A stretch of 41,103 bases of DNA from an uncultured Sphingomonas sp. (GTDB taxonomy: Bacteria > Pseudomonadota > Alphaproteobacteria > Sphingomonadales > Sphingomonadaceae): contig CAJYLT010000011.1 in NCBI GenBank assembly GCA_913775795.1, positions 1 to 41,103 of the forward strand, written 5' to 3'. Of the stretch, positions 1 to 9,426 are shown piece by piece. Numbering within the stretch: position 1 is the stretch's first letter; every line of letters starts with the position of its first letter. Below the pieces are notes generated by a model. It had not been told where the DNA came from. It saw only the letters and a list, made by a program, of their open reading frames with translations, and did no database searches. Made by a program: the position numbers and the translations under genes.

Positions 1-432
1 GCGGGCGTGTTCCTGTCGAACGGCCCCGGCGATCCCGCCGCGACCGGCGAATATGCTGTCCCCGTCATCCGCCAGGTGTTGGAGGCAAAGCTCCCGGTGT
101 TCGGCATCTGCCTCGGCCACCAGTTGCTCGGGCTCGCGGTGGGGGCGAAGACGACGAAGATGCATCAGGGCCATCGCGGCGCCAATCATCCGGTCAAGCG
201 CCTCGCCGACAATGTGGTCGAGATCACCAGCATGAACCACGGCTTCGCGGTCGTGACCGAGACGCTGCCCGAGACGGCGCGCGAGACGCACGTGTCGCTG
301 TTCGACGGCTCCAACGCCGGCTTCGAACTGACCGACCGCCCGGCGTTCAGCGTGCAGTATCACCCAGAGGCAAGCCCGGGGCCACAGGATAGCTTCTATC
401 TGTTCGAGCGGTTCGTGGGGATGCTTCGTTGA
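1..432 (+). CDS. carA: Carbamoyl-phosphate synthase small (glutaminase) subunit, 3' part
   Basis: This is the C-terminal class I glutamine amidotransferase domain of CarA; the 5' part lies outside the window and the frame is open from base 1. CarA hydrolyses glutamine and channels ammonia to CarB for carbamoyl phosphate, the precursor of arginine and pyrimidines. The nucleophile elbow FGICLGHQ has its cysteine codon at 109-111, the oxyanion region LSNGPGDP precedes it, and the catalytic His and Glu lie in YHPEASPGP (His codon 361-363). The stop TGA at 430-432 overlaps the next start by one base (TGATG), so translation is probably coupled to the downstream ORF and then carB. Identity is essentially certain; only the N-terminal domain is missing, because of the window edge. 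Confidence 0.97.
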   Translation, partial: AGVFLSNGPGDPAATGEYAVPVIRQVLEAKLPVFGICLGHQLLGLAVGAKTTKMHQGHRGANHPVKRLADNVVEITSMNHGFAVVTETLPETARETHVSLFDGSNAGFELTDRPAFSVQYHPEASPGPQDSFYLFERFVGMLR

Positions 433-785
433 TGCAAACTCAACCGCCACCGCCACTCCCGCCGGTTTACATTAGCCCGTCCGAGCTGAAGACGGTTTTC
501 GCAGGTCACCCGGTCATTGTGGCCGAGGGTAAGAAATTCATCATTCTGGGTTTGAGGGCTTACGCTTCGCACGCTGAGCTAGAAGCAGCGCGGAAAAAGT
601 TTGAGACTGCAGGCTGGTCCAGCGACTTCGCTCGGGATCGCGAAGGCGTCGAAACGCTGCTCATCTCGACCAAATCCAAATCCCTTGAGGATACTCGTCG
701 GCTAGGTCAGCAAGCACGCGATGGCGTGTTCGGTGCGGTCACACTCAAGCCTTTCGTCATCCCTGCTCCGGGAACGCCCAAGTAA
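432..785 (+). CDS. Unknown small protein inserted between carA and carB
   Basis: A 117-residue product I do not recognise. ATG 432 shares its A with the carA stop, and its TAA (783-785) shares its last A with the carB ATG, so the ORF is stitched into the operon at both ends. The sequence is visibly AT-richer, with different codon use (AAA, TTT, CTT common) from carA and carB, which suggests later acquisition. There is a proline-rich start (PPPPLPP), no signal peptide and no membrane segment. The pattern from about residue 30 (strand [11 protein letters not shown], helix [16 protein letters not shown], two strands, helix [15 protein letters not shown], strand AVTLKPFVI) resembles a beta-alpha-beta-beta-alpha-beta SPOR/ferredoxin-like fold; that is inference from pattern only. 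A TTG at 429 is a possible alternative start. Confidence 0.8.
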   Translation: MQTQPPPPLPPVYISPSELKTVFAGHPVIVAEGKKFIILGLRAYASHAELEAARKKFETAGWSSDFARDREGVETLLISTKSKSLEDTRRLGQQARDGVFGAVTLKPFVIPAPGTPK

Positions 786-3700
786 TGCCCAAACGTACCG
801 ACATCTCCTCGATCCTCGTCATCGGCGCGGGGCCTATCGTCATCGGGCAGGCGTGCGAGTTCGACTATTCGGGCACGCAGGCGATCAAGGCGTTGAAAGA
901 GGAGGGCTATCGCGTCGTCCTCGTCAATTCCAACCCCGCGACGATCATGACCGATCCCGAGCTCGCCGACGCAACCTATGTCGAGCCGATCACGCCCGCG
1001 ATCGTCGCCAAGATCATCGAGAAGGAGCGGCCCGACGCCGTCCTGCCGACGATGGGCGGACAGACCGCGCTCAACACCGCGCTGGCGCTGTTCCATGACG
1101 GCACTTTCGAGAAATACGGCGTCAAGATGATCGGCGCCGATGCCGAGGCGATCGACAAGGCGGAGGACCGGCAGAAATTCCGCGTCGCGATGGACAAGAT
1201 CGGGCTGGAAAGCGCCCGCTCGGCGATCGCACACACTGTCGAGGAAGCGCTGGAAGGGCTTGAGAAGACGGGCCTTCCCGCGATCATCCGCCCCAGCTTC
1301 ACGCTCGGCGGCACCGGCGGCGGCATCGCGTACAACAAGGAGGAGTTCGTCGAGATCGTCCGCAAGGGCCTCGACGCCAGCCCCACGACCGAGGTGCTGA
1401 TCGAGGAATCGCTGCTCGGCTGGAAGGAATACGAGATGGAGGTCGTGCGCGATCGCGCCGACAACGCCATCATCGTCTGCTCGATCGAGAATATCGACCC
1501 GATGGGCGTCCATACCGGCGACAGCATCACCGTCGCGCCGGCGCTGACGCTGACCGACAAGGAATATCAGATCATGCGCTCGGCGAGCATCGCCGTGCTG
1601 CGTGAAATCGGCGTCGAAACAGGCGGTTCGAACGTCCAGTTCGCGGTCAATCCGAAGGACGGCCGCCTGATCGTCATCGAGATGAACCCGCGCGTCAGCC
1701 GCTCCTCGGCACTCGCGTCCAAAGCAACGGGCTTCCCCATCGCCAAGGTCGCGGCGAAACTGGCGGTCGGCTACACGCTCGACGAGATCGAGAACGACAT
1801 CACCGGCGCGACCCCTGCGTCGTTCGAGCCGACGATCGACTATGTGGTGACGAAGATCCCGCGCTTCGCGTTCGAGAAGTTCAAGGGGTCCGAGCCGCTC
1901 CTGTCGACTGCGATGAAGTCGGTGGGCGAGGTGATGGCGATCGGCCGCTCGATCCACGAGAGCCTGCAAAAGGCGCTGCGGGGGCTCGAGACCGGCCTGT
2001 CGGGCTTCAACGATGTCGAGCATCTGAAGGGCGCGCCCAAGGCGGAGATCGAGGCGGCGCTTTCGCAGGCCACCCCCGACCGCCTGCTGGTCGCCGCCCA
2101 GGCGCTGCGTGAGGGGCTTTCCGTCGAGGAAGTCCACGCGATCGCCAAGTACGATCCGTGGTTCCTCAACCGGATCAAGGAGATCGTCGACGCCGAAGCC
2201 GAAGTGATCGAGCACGGCCTGCCGCGCGACGCCGCGGGAATGCGCCGGCTCAAGGCGATGGGTTTCAGCGACAAGCGGCTCGGCTACCTCTCGATGACCT
2301 CGGCGGGCCTGCGCGACCGGTTCCAGGCGCGCGGCGGTCTGATCCGCGAGGCGGTGAAGGCGATGACCGGCGGCGTGACCGAAAGCGAGGTGCGCGAGCT
2401 TCGCCACAAGCTGGGCGTGCGGCCGGTGTTCAAGCGCATCGACACCTGCGCCGCGGAATTCGCGGCGAAGACGCCCTATATGTATTCGACCTACGAAGCG
2501 CCGATCTTCGGCGCGCCGGAGGACGAGAGCCAGCCCACCGATCGCAAGAAGATCGTCATCCTCGGCGGCGGGCCGAACCGGATCGGGCAGGGGATCGAGT
2601 TCGACTATTGCTGCTGCCACGCCTGCTTCGCGCTGGCGGATGCGGGCTATGAGACGATCATGGTCAACTGCAACCCGGAGACGGTGAGCACCGACTATGA
2701 CACCAGCGACCGCCTTTATTTCGAGCCGCTGACCGCCGAGGACGTGCTCGAGATCCTCGAGACCGAGAAGGCGAACGGCGAGCTGGTCGGCGTGATCGTC
2801 CAGTTCGGCGGGCAGACGCCGCTGAACCTCGCGCGCGCGCTGGAGGCGGCGGGCATCCCGATCCTCGGCACCTCGCCCGACGCGATCGACCTTGCCGAAG
2901 ACCGCGAGCGGTTCGCCGCGCTGGTCGCAAAGCAGGGCCTGAAGCAGCCCGCCAACGGCATCGCGCGGAGCCGCGAGGAGGCGATCGCGGTCGCCGAACG
3001 CATCGGCTACCCCGTCCTGATGCGCCCCAGCTACGTGCTCGGCGGCCGGGCGATGGAGATCGTCGACGGCACGCCGCAGTTGGAGGCTTATATCCAGACC
3101 GCGGTGCAAGTGTCTGGCGATGCCCCGGTTCTGATCGACCAGTATCTGCGCGACGCGATCGAGGTCGATGTCGATGCGATCAGCGACGGCACCGACGTCA
3201 CCGTATCGGGCGTGCTCCAGCATATCGAGGAAGCGGGCGTCCATTCGGGCGACAGCGCCTGCTCGCTGCCGCCCTACAGCCTGCCCGCCGACGTGATCGC
3301 CGAGATCGAGCGGCAGACTGCGGTTCTGGCCAAGGCGCTTTCCGTTGTCGGCCTGATGAACATCCAGTTCGCGGTGAAGGACGGCGAGGTTTACCTCATT
3401 GAGGTCAATCCGCGCGCCAGCCGGACGGTGCCGTTCGTTGCCAAGGCGATCGGCGTGCCCATCGCCAAGATCGCCAGCCGCGTCATGGCCGGCGAGAAAC
3501 TCGCCGACCTGCCGCCGATCGACCGCCATGTCGATCACATCGCGGTCAAGGAAGCCGTCTTCCCCTTCGCGCGCTTCCCCGGCGTCGATCCGGTCCTGTC
3601 GCCCGAAATGAAGTCGACCGGCGAAGTCATGGGAATCGATCGCGATTTCGCCACCGCCTTCGCCAAGTCGCAGCTGGGCGCGGGCACCGTCCTGCCCAAG

Positions 3701-4108
3701 TCGGGCACGCTGTTCGTCAGCGTCAAGGACGGCGACAAGGCGGTGATCCTGCCGGGTGTAAAGCTGCTCGCCGAGCAGGGCTTCACGATCATCGCGACCG
3801 GCGGCACCGCCGACTTCCTGGCGGGACAGGGCATCGCCGTCGAGCGCGTCAACAAGGTGGCGCAGGGTCGCCCCCACATCGTCGACCGCATCCTCGACGG
3901 CAGCGTCGATCTCATCTTCAACACGACCGAGGGGTGGCAGTCGCTGAAGGATTCGGCGGACATCCGCCGCTCCGCGCTGAACATGAAGGTGCCGTACTTC
4001 ACGACCGCACCCGCCAGCGTCGCGGCGGCGCGCGGGATCGCGGCGATGGAGAGCCAGTCCCTTGAAGTGCGGTCGCTACAGGCCTATTATTCGCGCTCGC
4101 ACGATTGA
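785..4108 (+). CDS. carB: Carbamoyl-phosphate synthase large subunit
   Basis: CarB (1107 aa, close to the usual 1070-1110) makes carbamoyl phosphate from bicarbonate, ammonia and two ATP. Two homologous ATP-grasp halves are visible: the first starts with [20 protein letters not shown] and the second, near residue 590, with [19 protein letters not shown]. Each contains the [17 protein letters not shown] / [17 protein letters not shown] type metal-binding segment. An allosteric MGS-like domain ends the protein ([16 protein letters not shown], then TGGTADFL), which in the family binds UMP/ornithine effectors. The start at 785 overlaps the preceding stop by one base. Nothing is missing. The 78 bases to greA hold a leader hairpin. 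Confidence 0.98.
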   Translation: MPKRTDISSILVIGAGPIVIGQACEFDYSGTQAIKALKEEGYRVVLVNSNPATIMTDPELADATYVEPITPAIVAKIIEKERPDAVLPTMGGQTALNTALALFHDGTFEKYGVKMIGADAEAIDKAEDRQKFRVAMDKIGLESARSAIAHTVEEALEGLEKTGLPAIIRPSFTLGGTGGGIAYNKEEFVEIVRKGLDASPTTEVLIEESLLGWKEYEMEVVRDRADNAIIVCSIENIDPMGVHTGDSITVAPALTLTDKEYQIMRSASIAVLREIGVETGGSNVQFAVNPKDGRLIVIEMNPRVSRSSALASKATGFPIAKVAAKLAVGYTLDEIENDITGATPASFEPTIDYVVTKIPRFAFEKFKGSEPLLSTAMKSVGEVMAIGRSIHESLQKALRGLETGLSGFNDVEHLKGAPKAEIEAALSQATPDRLLVAAQALREGLSVEEVHAIAKYDPWFLNRIKEIVDAEAEVIEHGLPRDAAGMRRLKAMGFSDKRLGYLSMTSAGLRDRFQARGGLIREAVKAMTGGVTESEVRELRHKLGVRPVFKRIDTCAAEFAAKTPYMYSTYEAPIFGAPEDESQPTDRKKIVILGGGPNRIGQGIEFDYCCCHACFALADAGYETIMVNCNPETVSTDYDTSDRLYFEPLTAEDVLEILETEKANGELVGVIVQFGGQTPLNLARALEAAGIPILGTSPDAIDLAEDRERFAALVAKQGLKQPANGIARSREEAIAVAERIGYPVLMRPSYVLGGRAMEIVDGTPQLEAYIQTAVQVSGDAPVLIDQYLRDAIEVDVDAISDGTDVTVSGVLQHIEEAGVHSGDSACSLPPYSLPADVIAEIERQTAVLAKALSVVGLMNIQFAVKDGEVYLIEVNPRASRTVPFVAKAIGVPIAKIASRVMAGEKLADLPPIDRHVDHIAVKEAVFPFARFPGVDPVLSPEMKSTGEVMGIDRDFATAFAKSQLGAGTVLPKSGTLFVSVKDGDKAVILPGVKLLAEQGFTIIATGGTADFLAGQGIAVERVNKVAQGRPHIVDRILDGSVDLIFNTTEGWQSLKDSADIRRSALNMKVPYFTTAPASVAAARGIAAMESQSLEVRSLQAYYSRSHD

Positions 4109-4136
4109 TCCCCATAACAACTGGTTTGGTGTGCGG

Positions 4137-4157
4137 GCGGTTTCGACAAGAAGCCGC
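4137..4157 (+). other. Hairpin in the greA leader
   Basis: GCGGTTTC (4137-4144), loop GACAA, GAAGCCGC (4150-4157): an 8-bp stem with one G-T wobble, ending 29 bases before the greA ATG. No T-run follows it, so it is not a textbook intrinsic terminator. It may be an mRNA leader structure between carB and greA, a weak attenuator, or chance in GC-rich DNA. Confidence 0.35.
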
Positions 4158-4186
4158 GCGAAAAGGGGCTGTTGAAGGAACCGAGT

Positions 4187-4663
4187 ATGGCGACCGTCGA
4201 GAAGATGCCGATGCTGCAGGAGGGCTATGACAAGCTCACCAGCGAGCTGAAGCGGTTGAAGGCGGAACGCCCCCTGATCGTCGACGCGATCGAGGAAGCG
4301 CGCGCGCACGGCGACCTGTCCGAAAATGCCGAATACCACGCGGCCAAGGAGCGCCAGGGCCAGATCGAGGCGTCGATCGCCGATATCGAGGACAAGCTCA
4401 GCCGCGCGCAGGTGATCGACCCGCGCGACCTGTCGGGCGACAAGGTCGTGTTCGGCGCGACCGTGACGCTGCTCGACGAGGACGACAAGCCCGTCACGTA
4501 CCAGATCGTCGGCCAGACCGAGGCGGACGCGAAGACCGGCCGCATCAGCTACAATTCGCCGCTCGGCCGCGCGCTGATCGGGCGCCGGCTGGATGACGAG
4601 GTCGAGGTGTCGGTGCCCGCCGGCGATCGTTATTACGTCGTGTCGAAGATCGAGTTCGTCTGA
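4187..4663 (+). CDS. greA: Transcription elongation factor GreA
   Basis: GreA enters the RNA polymerase secondary channel and stimulates cleavage of backtracked transcripts. The 158-residue product matches the family's usual length. It has an N-terminal antiparallel coiled coil (about residues 10-75) with the acidic tip region [20 protein letters not shown], then a C-terminal FKBP-like domain ([14 protein letters not shown]... [18 protein letters not shown]). I place the start at ATG 4187 because it is preceded by GAAGGA about 6 bases upstream and gives the canonical N-terminus; an in-frame TTG at 4172 would add five residues. The stop lies 8 bases before the rhomboid gene, so the two are probably cotranscribed. 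Confidence 0.97.
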   Translation: MATVEKMPMLQEGYDKLTSELKRLKAERPLIVDAIEEARAHGDLSENAEYHAAKERQGQIEASIADIEDKLSRAQVIDPRDLSGDKVVFGATVTLLDEDDKPVTYQIVGQTEADAKTGRISYNSPLGRALIGRRLDDEVEVSVPAGDRYYVVSKIEFV

Positions 4664-4671
4664 GCCATTCC

Positions 4672-5307
4672 GTGCTGACGCGCGCGCCCGCAACGGCCGC
4701 GATCGCCATCGTGACGGGGATCGCGGGCGCGGTCCTGATCCTGTCCGACTTGGTCGGCTATGCGGCGATTTATGCCGGCTTCATTCCCGCGCGGATTGGT
4801 GACGCGTTCCCGCTGCTCGACCAGTCGGACCTGCTGCCCGTCTGGCTGACGCCGTTCAGCGCGACGCTCGTCCATGCCGGTTTCTTCCACCTTGGCTTCA
4901 ACCTGCTGATGCTCGGTTATACCGGCATGTCGGCGGAGCGCGCGCTGGGGGCGAAGGGGATCGCGGCGCTGTATCTTGTCGGTGCGATCGGGGCGGCGGC
5001 GGCGCAATGGGCGATCGATCCCGTATCCGCGTCCCCGATGATCGGCGCGAGCGGCGCGATTTCCGCGATCGTCGGCGCCTATTCGGTGCTCTACAGCCGC
5101 AACCGAACCCGCGCGATCGGACCGTTTTCGGCGCCGGTCGTGCAGGGCGCGTGGCTGATCGCAGCGTGGACCGCGATCAATCTGCTCGTCACTTATGTCA
5201 GTGCGGGGACCGACATGCCCGTGGCGGGTGCGGCGCATGTCGGCGGGTTCGTCATTGGCGTGATCCTCGCTCGGCCGCTGATGCGCTGGCACTGGCGGCG
5301 CGCATGA
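4672..5307 (+). CDS. Rhomboid-family intramembrane serine protease
   Basis: A 211-residue polytopic membrane protein with six likely transmembrane segments. The rhomboid active-site pattern is present: the loop/TM2 motif VHAGFFHLGFN with His68, His73 and Asn77, catalytic Ser127 in GASGAIS, and catalytic His189 in AAHVGG. It should therefore be an active intramembrane protease cutting substrates near the outer leaflet; the substrate is unknown. The start is GTG 4672, 8 bases after greA, and the stop overlaps the next gene (ATGA at 5304-5307), which points to translational coupling. The first roughly 50 residues form one TM plus a periplasmic loop. Confident on family, not on physiological role. 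Confidence 0.9.
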   Translation: MLTRAPATAAIAIVTGIAGAVLILSDLVGYAAIYAGFIPARIGDAFPLLDQSDLLPVWLTPFSATLVHAGFFHLGFNLLMLGYTGMSAERALGAKGIAALYLVGAIGAAAAQWAIDPVSASPMIGASGAISAIVGAYSVLYSRNRTRAIGPFSAPVVQGAWLIAAWTAINLLVTYVSAGTDMPVAGAAHVGGFVIGVILARPLMRWHWRRA

Positions 5308-6170
5308 TCGAGATCGCCGGCGCCGGCCTGTCGGCGCGGATCGACCCGCTGGGCGCCGAGCTCGTCTCGCTTCGCGACGGCGACGGGCGGGAGCTGATGA
5401 CCGATGCCGATCCGGCCTATTGGACCGGCCATGCGCCGATCCTGTTTCCGATCGTCGGGGCGCTGAGGGACGGGGTCTATCGGCTGGACGGCGAAGAATA
5501 CGCGCTGCCGCAGCATGGGTTCGCCCGGCGGTCGATGTTCGAGGTCGTTGAGCAGACGGCGAGCGCGGTGACGCTGCGCCTTTCCGATAACGAGGAGACG
5601 CGGGCGGTCTATCCCTTCGCCTTCGCGCTCGACGTGCGGCACGCGATCGAGGGTGCGACGCTGACGACGACGGTCACGGTGCATAATACTGGGCACCGGG
5701 ACCTGCCCGCCAGTATCGGCTTCCACCCCGCCTTTGCATGGCCGCTGCCCTATGGCCGCCCGCGCGCCGAGCATCGGATCGAGTTCGAGCGTGCCGAGCC
5801 GTCGAAGCTAGTGCGGATCATGCCCGGCGCGGTGATCGGACCCGCCGACCGGGAAAGTCCGCTCGATGGTCGGACACTCACTTTGACGGACGAGCTGTTC
5901 GCTGTCGATGCGCTGGTCTGGCCGGCGATCGAGAGCCAGTCGGTGCTTTACGGCGCCGCGGGTGCGCCCCGGCTTCGCATCGACTTTCCCGATACGCCGA
6001 TGCTGGGCATCTGGACCAAGCCGGGTGCCGCATTCGTATGTGTCGAGCCGTGGCACGGGATCGCCGATCCCGAAGGCTTCGCGGGCGACATCTGGCAAAA
6101 GCCTGGAATCAATCGGTTGCTGCCCGATACTCGCTGGTCGGTTGAGATGCGGATAACGCTGACGCATTGA
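5304..6170 (+). CDS. Aldose 1-epimerase (galactose mutarotase-like) family protein
   Basis: A 288-residue protein of the COG2017/LacX-like branch of the galactose mutarotase superfamily, which interconverts the anomers of aldoses or binds phosphosugars. The beta-sandwich signatures are visible: HAPILFPIVG near the N-terminus, PQHGFAR with a conserved His, SIGFHPAFAWPL with the catalytic His, and CVEPWHGIADP with the likely catalytic Glu. The start at 5304 is fixed by its ATGA overlap with the rhomboid stop. The frame is open far upstream, but that extension is the rhomboid gene in another frame. Cytosolic, with no signal peptide. The exact substrate cannot be read from sequence. Confidence 0.9.
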   Translation: MIEIAGAGLSARIDPLGAELVSLRDGDGRELMTDADPAYWTGHAPILFPIVGALRDGVYRLDGEEYALPQHGFARRSMFEVVEQTASAVTLRLSDNEETRAVYPFAFALDVRHAIEGATLTTTVTVHNTGHRDLPASIGFHPAFAWPLPYGRPRAEHRIEFERAEPSKLVRIMPGAVIGPADRESPLDGRTLTLTDELFAVDALVWPAIESQSVLYGAAGAPRLRIDFPDTPMLGIWTKPGAAFVCVEPWHGIADPEGFAGDIWQKPGINRLLPDTRWSVEMRITLTH

Positions 6171-6223
6171 CGCTTGCGCCCCGCGCAGTTGACGCTGCGG
6201 TGCAGCATCACGATCTCGAGCGG

Positions 6224-7420
6224 ATGAATGCGCCCGCTCAAGCCCGTCAGGCCCCCGTCGGCCTCATCCACCTCGCGCTCGCCGTGGGTGGCTTTGCGAT
6301 CGGCACGACCGAGTTCGCGACGATGAGCCTGTTGCCGTTCTTCGCTCGCGACCTGGGCATCGACGCGACGACCGCCGGGCATGCGATCAGCGCCTATGCG
6401 CTCGGCGTAGTGGTGGGCGCGCCCGTCCTCGCGATCCTCGCCGCGCGCTATTCGAAGCGGCTGCTGCTGGTCGCGCTGATGGGGCTTTTCGCGGTTAGCA
6501 ACGGGCTGTCGGGGCTGGCGGGCAGTTACGAGCAGATGCTCGGTTTCCGCTTCCTCGCCGGCCTGCCGCATGGCGCCTATTTCGGCATCGCGGCACTCGT
6601 CGCCGCCGGGCTGGTGCCGACCGAGCAGCGGACCAAGGCTGTCGCGCGCGTGATGCTGGGTCTGACTGCCGCGACGATCGTGGGCGTGCCGGTCGCCAAT
6701 TTCCTGGGACAGGCGGTGGGCTGGCGCTGGGTCTTCGCGCTGGTCGCGGGCCTTGCGCTCACGACCGCGCTGCTCGTCTTCATCCTCGCGCCGCGCGATG
6801 AGCCCGATCCGGCGGCGAGCCCGGCCCGCGAACTCAAGGCACTGGGCAAGCCGCAGATCTGGCTGACGCTGGCGGTCGGCGCGATCGGGTTCGGGGGCAT
6901 GTTCGCCGTCTACACCTATCTCGCCGACACGATGCTGGAGGTGACGAAGGTGGGCGAGGGGGCGATCCCGATCGCGCTGGCCGCGTTCGGGATCGGCATG
7001 ACCGGCGGCAACCTGATCGTGCCGCGTTTCGCCGACAAGGCGCTGCTGCCGACCGCGGCGGGCCTGCTGATCTGGTCGACGATCGCGCTCCTCATGTGGC
7101 CGCTCGCGACGGGCAAGCTCTGGACGCTGTGCCTCGGCGCGCTGGCGATCGGCATCGGCGGCGCACTGGGAACGGTGCTCCAGACCCGGCTCATGGACGT
7201 GGCGGGCGAGGCGCAGGCGCTGGCGGCCGCGCTCAATCACTCGGCGTTCAACACGGCCAATGCGCTGGGGCCGTGGCTGGGCGGCATGGCGATCGCGGCG
7301 GGGTTCGGCTGGACCTCCACTGGCTGGGTCGGCGCGCTGCTGGCGCTGGGCGGCCTCCTGTTCCTCGCCGTCTCGATGCTGCTCGAGCGGCAGGGGGCGC
7401 CGGTGCCCGCGCCGGCCTGA
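6224..7420 (+). CDS. MFS transporter, AraJ/sugar-or-drug efflux type
   Basis: A 12-TM major facilitator (DHA1/AraJ-like), 398 residues from ATG 6224. It opens with GLIHLALAVGGFAIGTTEFATMSLLP, typical of arabinose-efflux-like exporters, has the motif-A-like loop between TM2 and TM3 (AARYSKRLLL), and a motif-C-like TM5 region (GLTAATIVGVPVANFLGQ). An in-frame TTG at 6167 overlaps the upstream stop and would add 19 residues that look non-coding; I prefer 6224. Likely an inner-membrane proton-coupled exporter; substrate unknown. It follows the epimerase by 53 bases. Confidence 0.9.
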   Translation: MNAPAQARQAPVGLIHLALAVGGFAIGTTEFATMSLLPFFARDLGIDATTAGHAISAYALGVVVGAPVLAILAARYSKRLLLVALMGLFAVSNGLSGLAGSYEQMLGFRFLAGLPHGAYFGIAALVAAGLVPTEQRTKAVARVMLGLTAATIVGVPVANFLGQAVGWRWVFALVAGLALTTALLVFILAPRDEPDPAASPARELKALGKPQIWLTLAVGAIGFGGMFAVYTYLADTMLEVTKVGEGAIPIALAAFGIGMTGGNLIVPRFADKALLPTAAGLLIWSTIALLMWPLATGKLWTLCLGALAIGIGGALGTVLQTRLMDVAGEAQALAAALNHSAFNTANALGPWLGGMAIAAGFGWTSTGWVGALLALGGLLFLAVSMLLERQGAPVPAPA

Positions 7421-7421
7421 C

Positions 7422-7454
7422 CCCCTCGCGTCCCGCGGCAATAGCCGCTAGGGG
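7422..7454 (+). other. Stem-loop between the MFS gene and prfC
   Basis: An outer CCCCT/AGGGG pairing (7422-7426 with 7450-7454) encloses a perfect inner hairpin GCGGC-aata-GCCGC (7435-7448). It sits directly upstream of prfC with no T-run. It could be a weak terminator for the MFS transcript or a leader structure near the prfC ribosome binding site. Confidence 0.35.
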
Positions 7455-7463
7455 CGGCGCACG

Positions 7464-9035
7464 ATGAGCCATTACGACGACCGCCGGACCTTTGCGATCA
7501 TCTCGCACCCTGACGCCGGCAAGACCACCCTCACCGAAAAGCTGCTCCTGTTCGGCGGTGCGATCCACCTGGCGGGCGAGGTGAAGGCGCGCGGCGCCGC
7601 CCGCCGTGCCCGCTCCGACTGGATGAAGATCGAGCAGCAGCGCGGCATTTCCGTCACGTCGTCGGTCATGACGTTCGAGCGGGAGGGGGTGACCTTCAAC
7701 CTGCTCGATACGCCGGGGCACGAGGATTTCAGCGAGGACACGTACCGCACGCTGACCGCCGTCGATTCGGCGGTGATGGTGATCGACGTCGCCAAGGGCA
7801 TCGAGAGCCAGACGCGCAAGCTGTTCGAGGTCTGTCGCCTGCGCAGCGTGCCCATCATCACCTTTGTCAACAAGGTCGATCGAGAGGGGCGCCCGGTCTA
7901 CGAGACGCTGGACGAGATCGCCGAGCTGCTCGCGCTCGACGTGACGCCGATGACCTGGCCGGTGGGCATGGGCGGCGAGTTCGAGGGGATCTACGACCTG
8001 GTCGGCAACCGCCTGCTGCTTCCCGAGGGGCCGAGCCGGGAGTTCCTGGGCAAGGTGATTGAGGTTTCCGGCCTCGACGACCCGCTGCTCGACGAGCATC
8101 TGTCCGCCGCCGGCGTCGCCAAGCTGCGTGAGGAAGCCGAGCTCGCGATGGCCGGCTATGCGCCGTTCGATGTCGAGGCGTATCGCAACGGCGACCTGAC
8201 GCCGGTCTATTTCGGCTCGGCGCTCAAGGAGTTCGGTGTCGATTCGCTGATCGCCGCGCTTGCCGAACACGCCCCCCCGCCGCGCCCGCAGCCCGCCGAG
8301 CCCGCGCCCGTGTCCCCCGCGAACCCCGAAGTCACCGGCTTCGTGTTCAAGGTGCAGGCGAACATGGACCCCAACCACCGCGACCGCATCGCCTTCATGC
8401 GGCTGTGCTCCGGCACCTTCAAGCGCGGCATGAAGCTGACGCCGAGCGGCCATGGCAAGCCGATCGCGATCCACTCGCCGATCCTGTTCTTCGCCCGCGA
8501 GCGCGAGCTGGCGGACGAGGCGTATCCGGGCGACATCATTGGCATCCCCAATCACGGCGTGCTGCGCGTGGGCGATACGCTGTCCGAGCGGCCGGGCGTG
8601 CGGTTCACCGGCCTTCCCAACTTTGCGCCCGAAATCCTGCGCCGCGTCGTCCTGAAGGACCCGACCAAGACCAAGCAGCTTCGCAAGGCGCTGGACGACA
8701 TGGCCGAGGAGGGGGTGACGCAGGTCTTCTATCCCGAGATCGGCTCGAACTGGGTGATCGGCGTGGTCGGCCAGCTTCAGCTCGAGGTGCTGCTGTCGCG
8801 GCTGGACGCGGAGTACAAGGTCGGTGCCAACCTCGAGCCCGCCCCGTTCGAGACCGCGCGGTGGATCAGCGCGGAGGATCCGGCCGAATTGAAGGCGTTC
8901 ATGGACCAGAACCGGTCGGCGATGGCGCGCGACCGCGACGACAACCCCGTCTTCCTCGCCAAGTCGGCGTGGGAGGTCGGCTATATCGCCGACCGTTATT
9001 CGAAGGTAAAGTTCGCCGCCACGCGTGAGCGGTAA
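7464..9035 (+). CDS. prfC: Peptide chain release factor 3
   Basis: RF3 (523 aa) is a translational GTPase that recycles RF1/RF2 from the ribosome after peptide release. The G1 loop SHPDAGKTT (from residue 14), switch I region QQRGISVTSSV, G3 DTPGHEDF and G4 NKVDRE are all intact. Domain II follows (GFVFKVQANMDPNHRDRIAF), then an EF-G-like domain III ending RYSKVKFAA. QQRGISVTSSVM distinguishes RF3 from EF-G. The start ATG lies 43 bases after the MFS stop. It converges on the leftward lipoprotein gene, with only 16 bases between the stops. Confidence 0.97.
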   Translation: MSHYDDRRTFAIISHPDAGKTTLTEKLLLFGGAIHLAGEVKARGAARRARSDWMKIEQQRGISVTSSVMTFEREGVTFNLLDTPGHEDFSEDTYRTLTAVDSAVMVIDVAKGIESQTRKLFEVCRLRSVPIITFVNKVDREGRPVYETLDEIAELLALDVTPMTWPVGMGGEFEGIYDLVGNRLLLPEGPSREFLGKVIEVSGLDDPLLDEHLSAAGVAKLREEAELAMAGYAPFDVEAYRNGDLTPVYFGSALKEFGVDSLIAALAEHAPPPRPQPAEPAPVSPANPEVTGFVFKVQANMDPNHRDRIAFMRLCSGTFKRGMKLTPSGHGKPIAIHSPILFFARERELADEAYPGDIIGIPNHGVLRVGDTLSERPGVRFTGLPNFAPEILRRVVLKDPTKTKQLRKALDDMAEEGVTQVFYPEIGSNWVIGVVGQLQLEVLLSRLDAEYKVGANLEPAPFETARWISAEDPAELKAFMDQNRSAMARDRDDNPVFLAKSAWEVGYIADRYSKVKFAATRER

Positions 9036-9051
9036 GGGGCGCGGCGGGCGG

Positions 9052-9426
9052 TCAGCGCCCGCCCGTCCGCCGGGTGAGCGCCGCGACGCAGCTGGCCCGG
9101 TCGATCGCGCGCCCGTCGCGCTGGCGCGCGTCGATATAGGAGACGACGGGCACGCCGCCGCCTTCCTTCGGGTAGAGATACGTGTCGAGCACGCAGATGC
9201 CGCTCGAGAACTGAAGCTTGCGGCCGGTCCCCTCGGTCATTTCCGCGTCCGGCTCGCCGAACAACTGGCGAAGCGCGGCAGCGTTCTGGCCCAGCACGCG
9301 TTCCAGCCCGACGGTGGTGAAATTGGGCTTCGCCGGCGGCGGCGGGGGGCTCGCCATCGGCGAGGGCACGGTTGCGCAGCCCGCCAGCAGCAGTCCGCCC
9401 GTCATCGCCAGTCCCAGATGCCTCAT
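9052..9426 (-). CDS. Small hypothetical lipoprotein
   Basis: A 124-residue protein with a lipoprotein signal peptide (MRHLGLAMTGGLLLAGC; lipobox LAGC, Cys17), followed by a proline-rich linker (PSPMASPPPPPAKP). The rest contains LERVLGQNAAALRQLFGEPDAEMTEG, a pattern like the SmpA/BamE fold (helix-helix then beta strands), and two further cysteines (GICVLD, ASCVAAL). It should be anchored in the outer or inner membrane after lipidation. Function is unknown; BamE-like is inference only. Its ATG overlaps the stop of the EI24-type gene (ATGA at 9423-9426), so it is the second gene of a leftward pair. Confidence 0.85.
   Translation of the reverse strand: MRHLGLAMTGGLLLAGCATVPSPMASPPPPPAKPNFTTVGLERVLGQNAAALRQLFGEPDAEMTEGTGRKLQFSSGICVLDTYLYPKEGGGVPVVSYIDARQRDGRAIDRASCVAALTRRTGGR

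Noticed and set aside
707..3877. A 1056-codon open frame antisense to carB
   Set aside because: It mirrors the carB codon pattern, is rich in Arg/Asp/His as expected of a GC-rich shadow frame, and shows no domain motif. The sense frame is a complete CarB.
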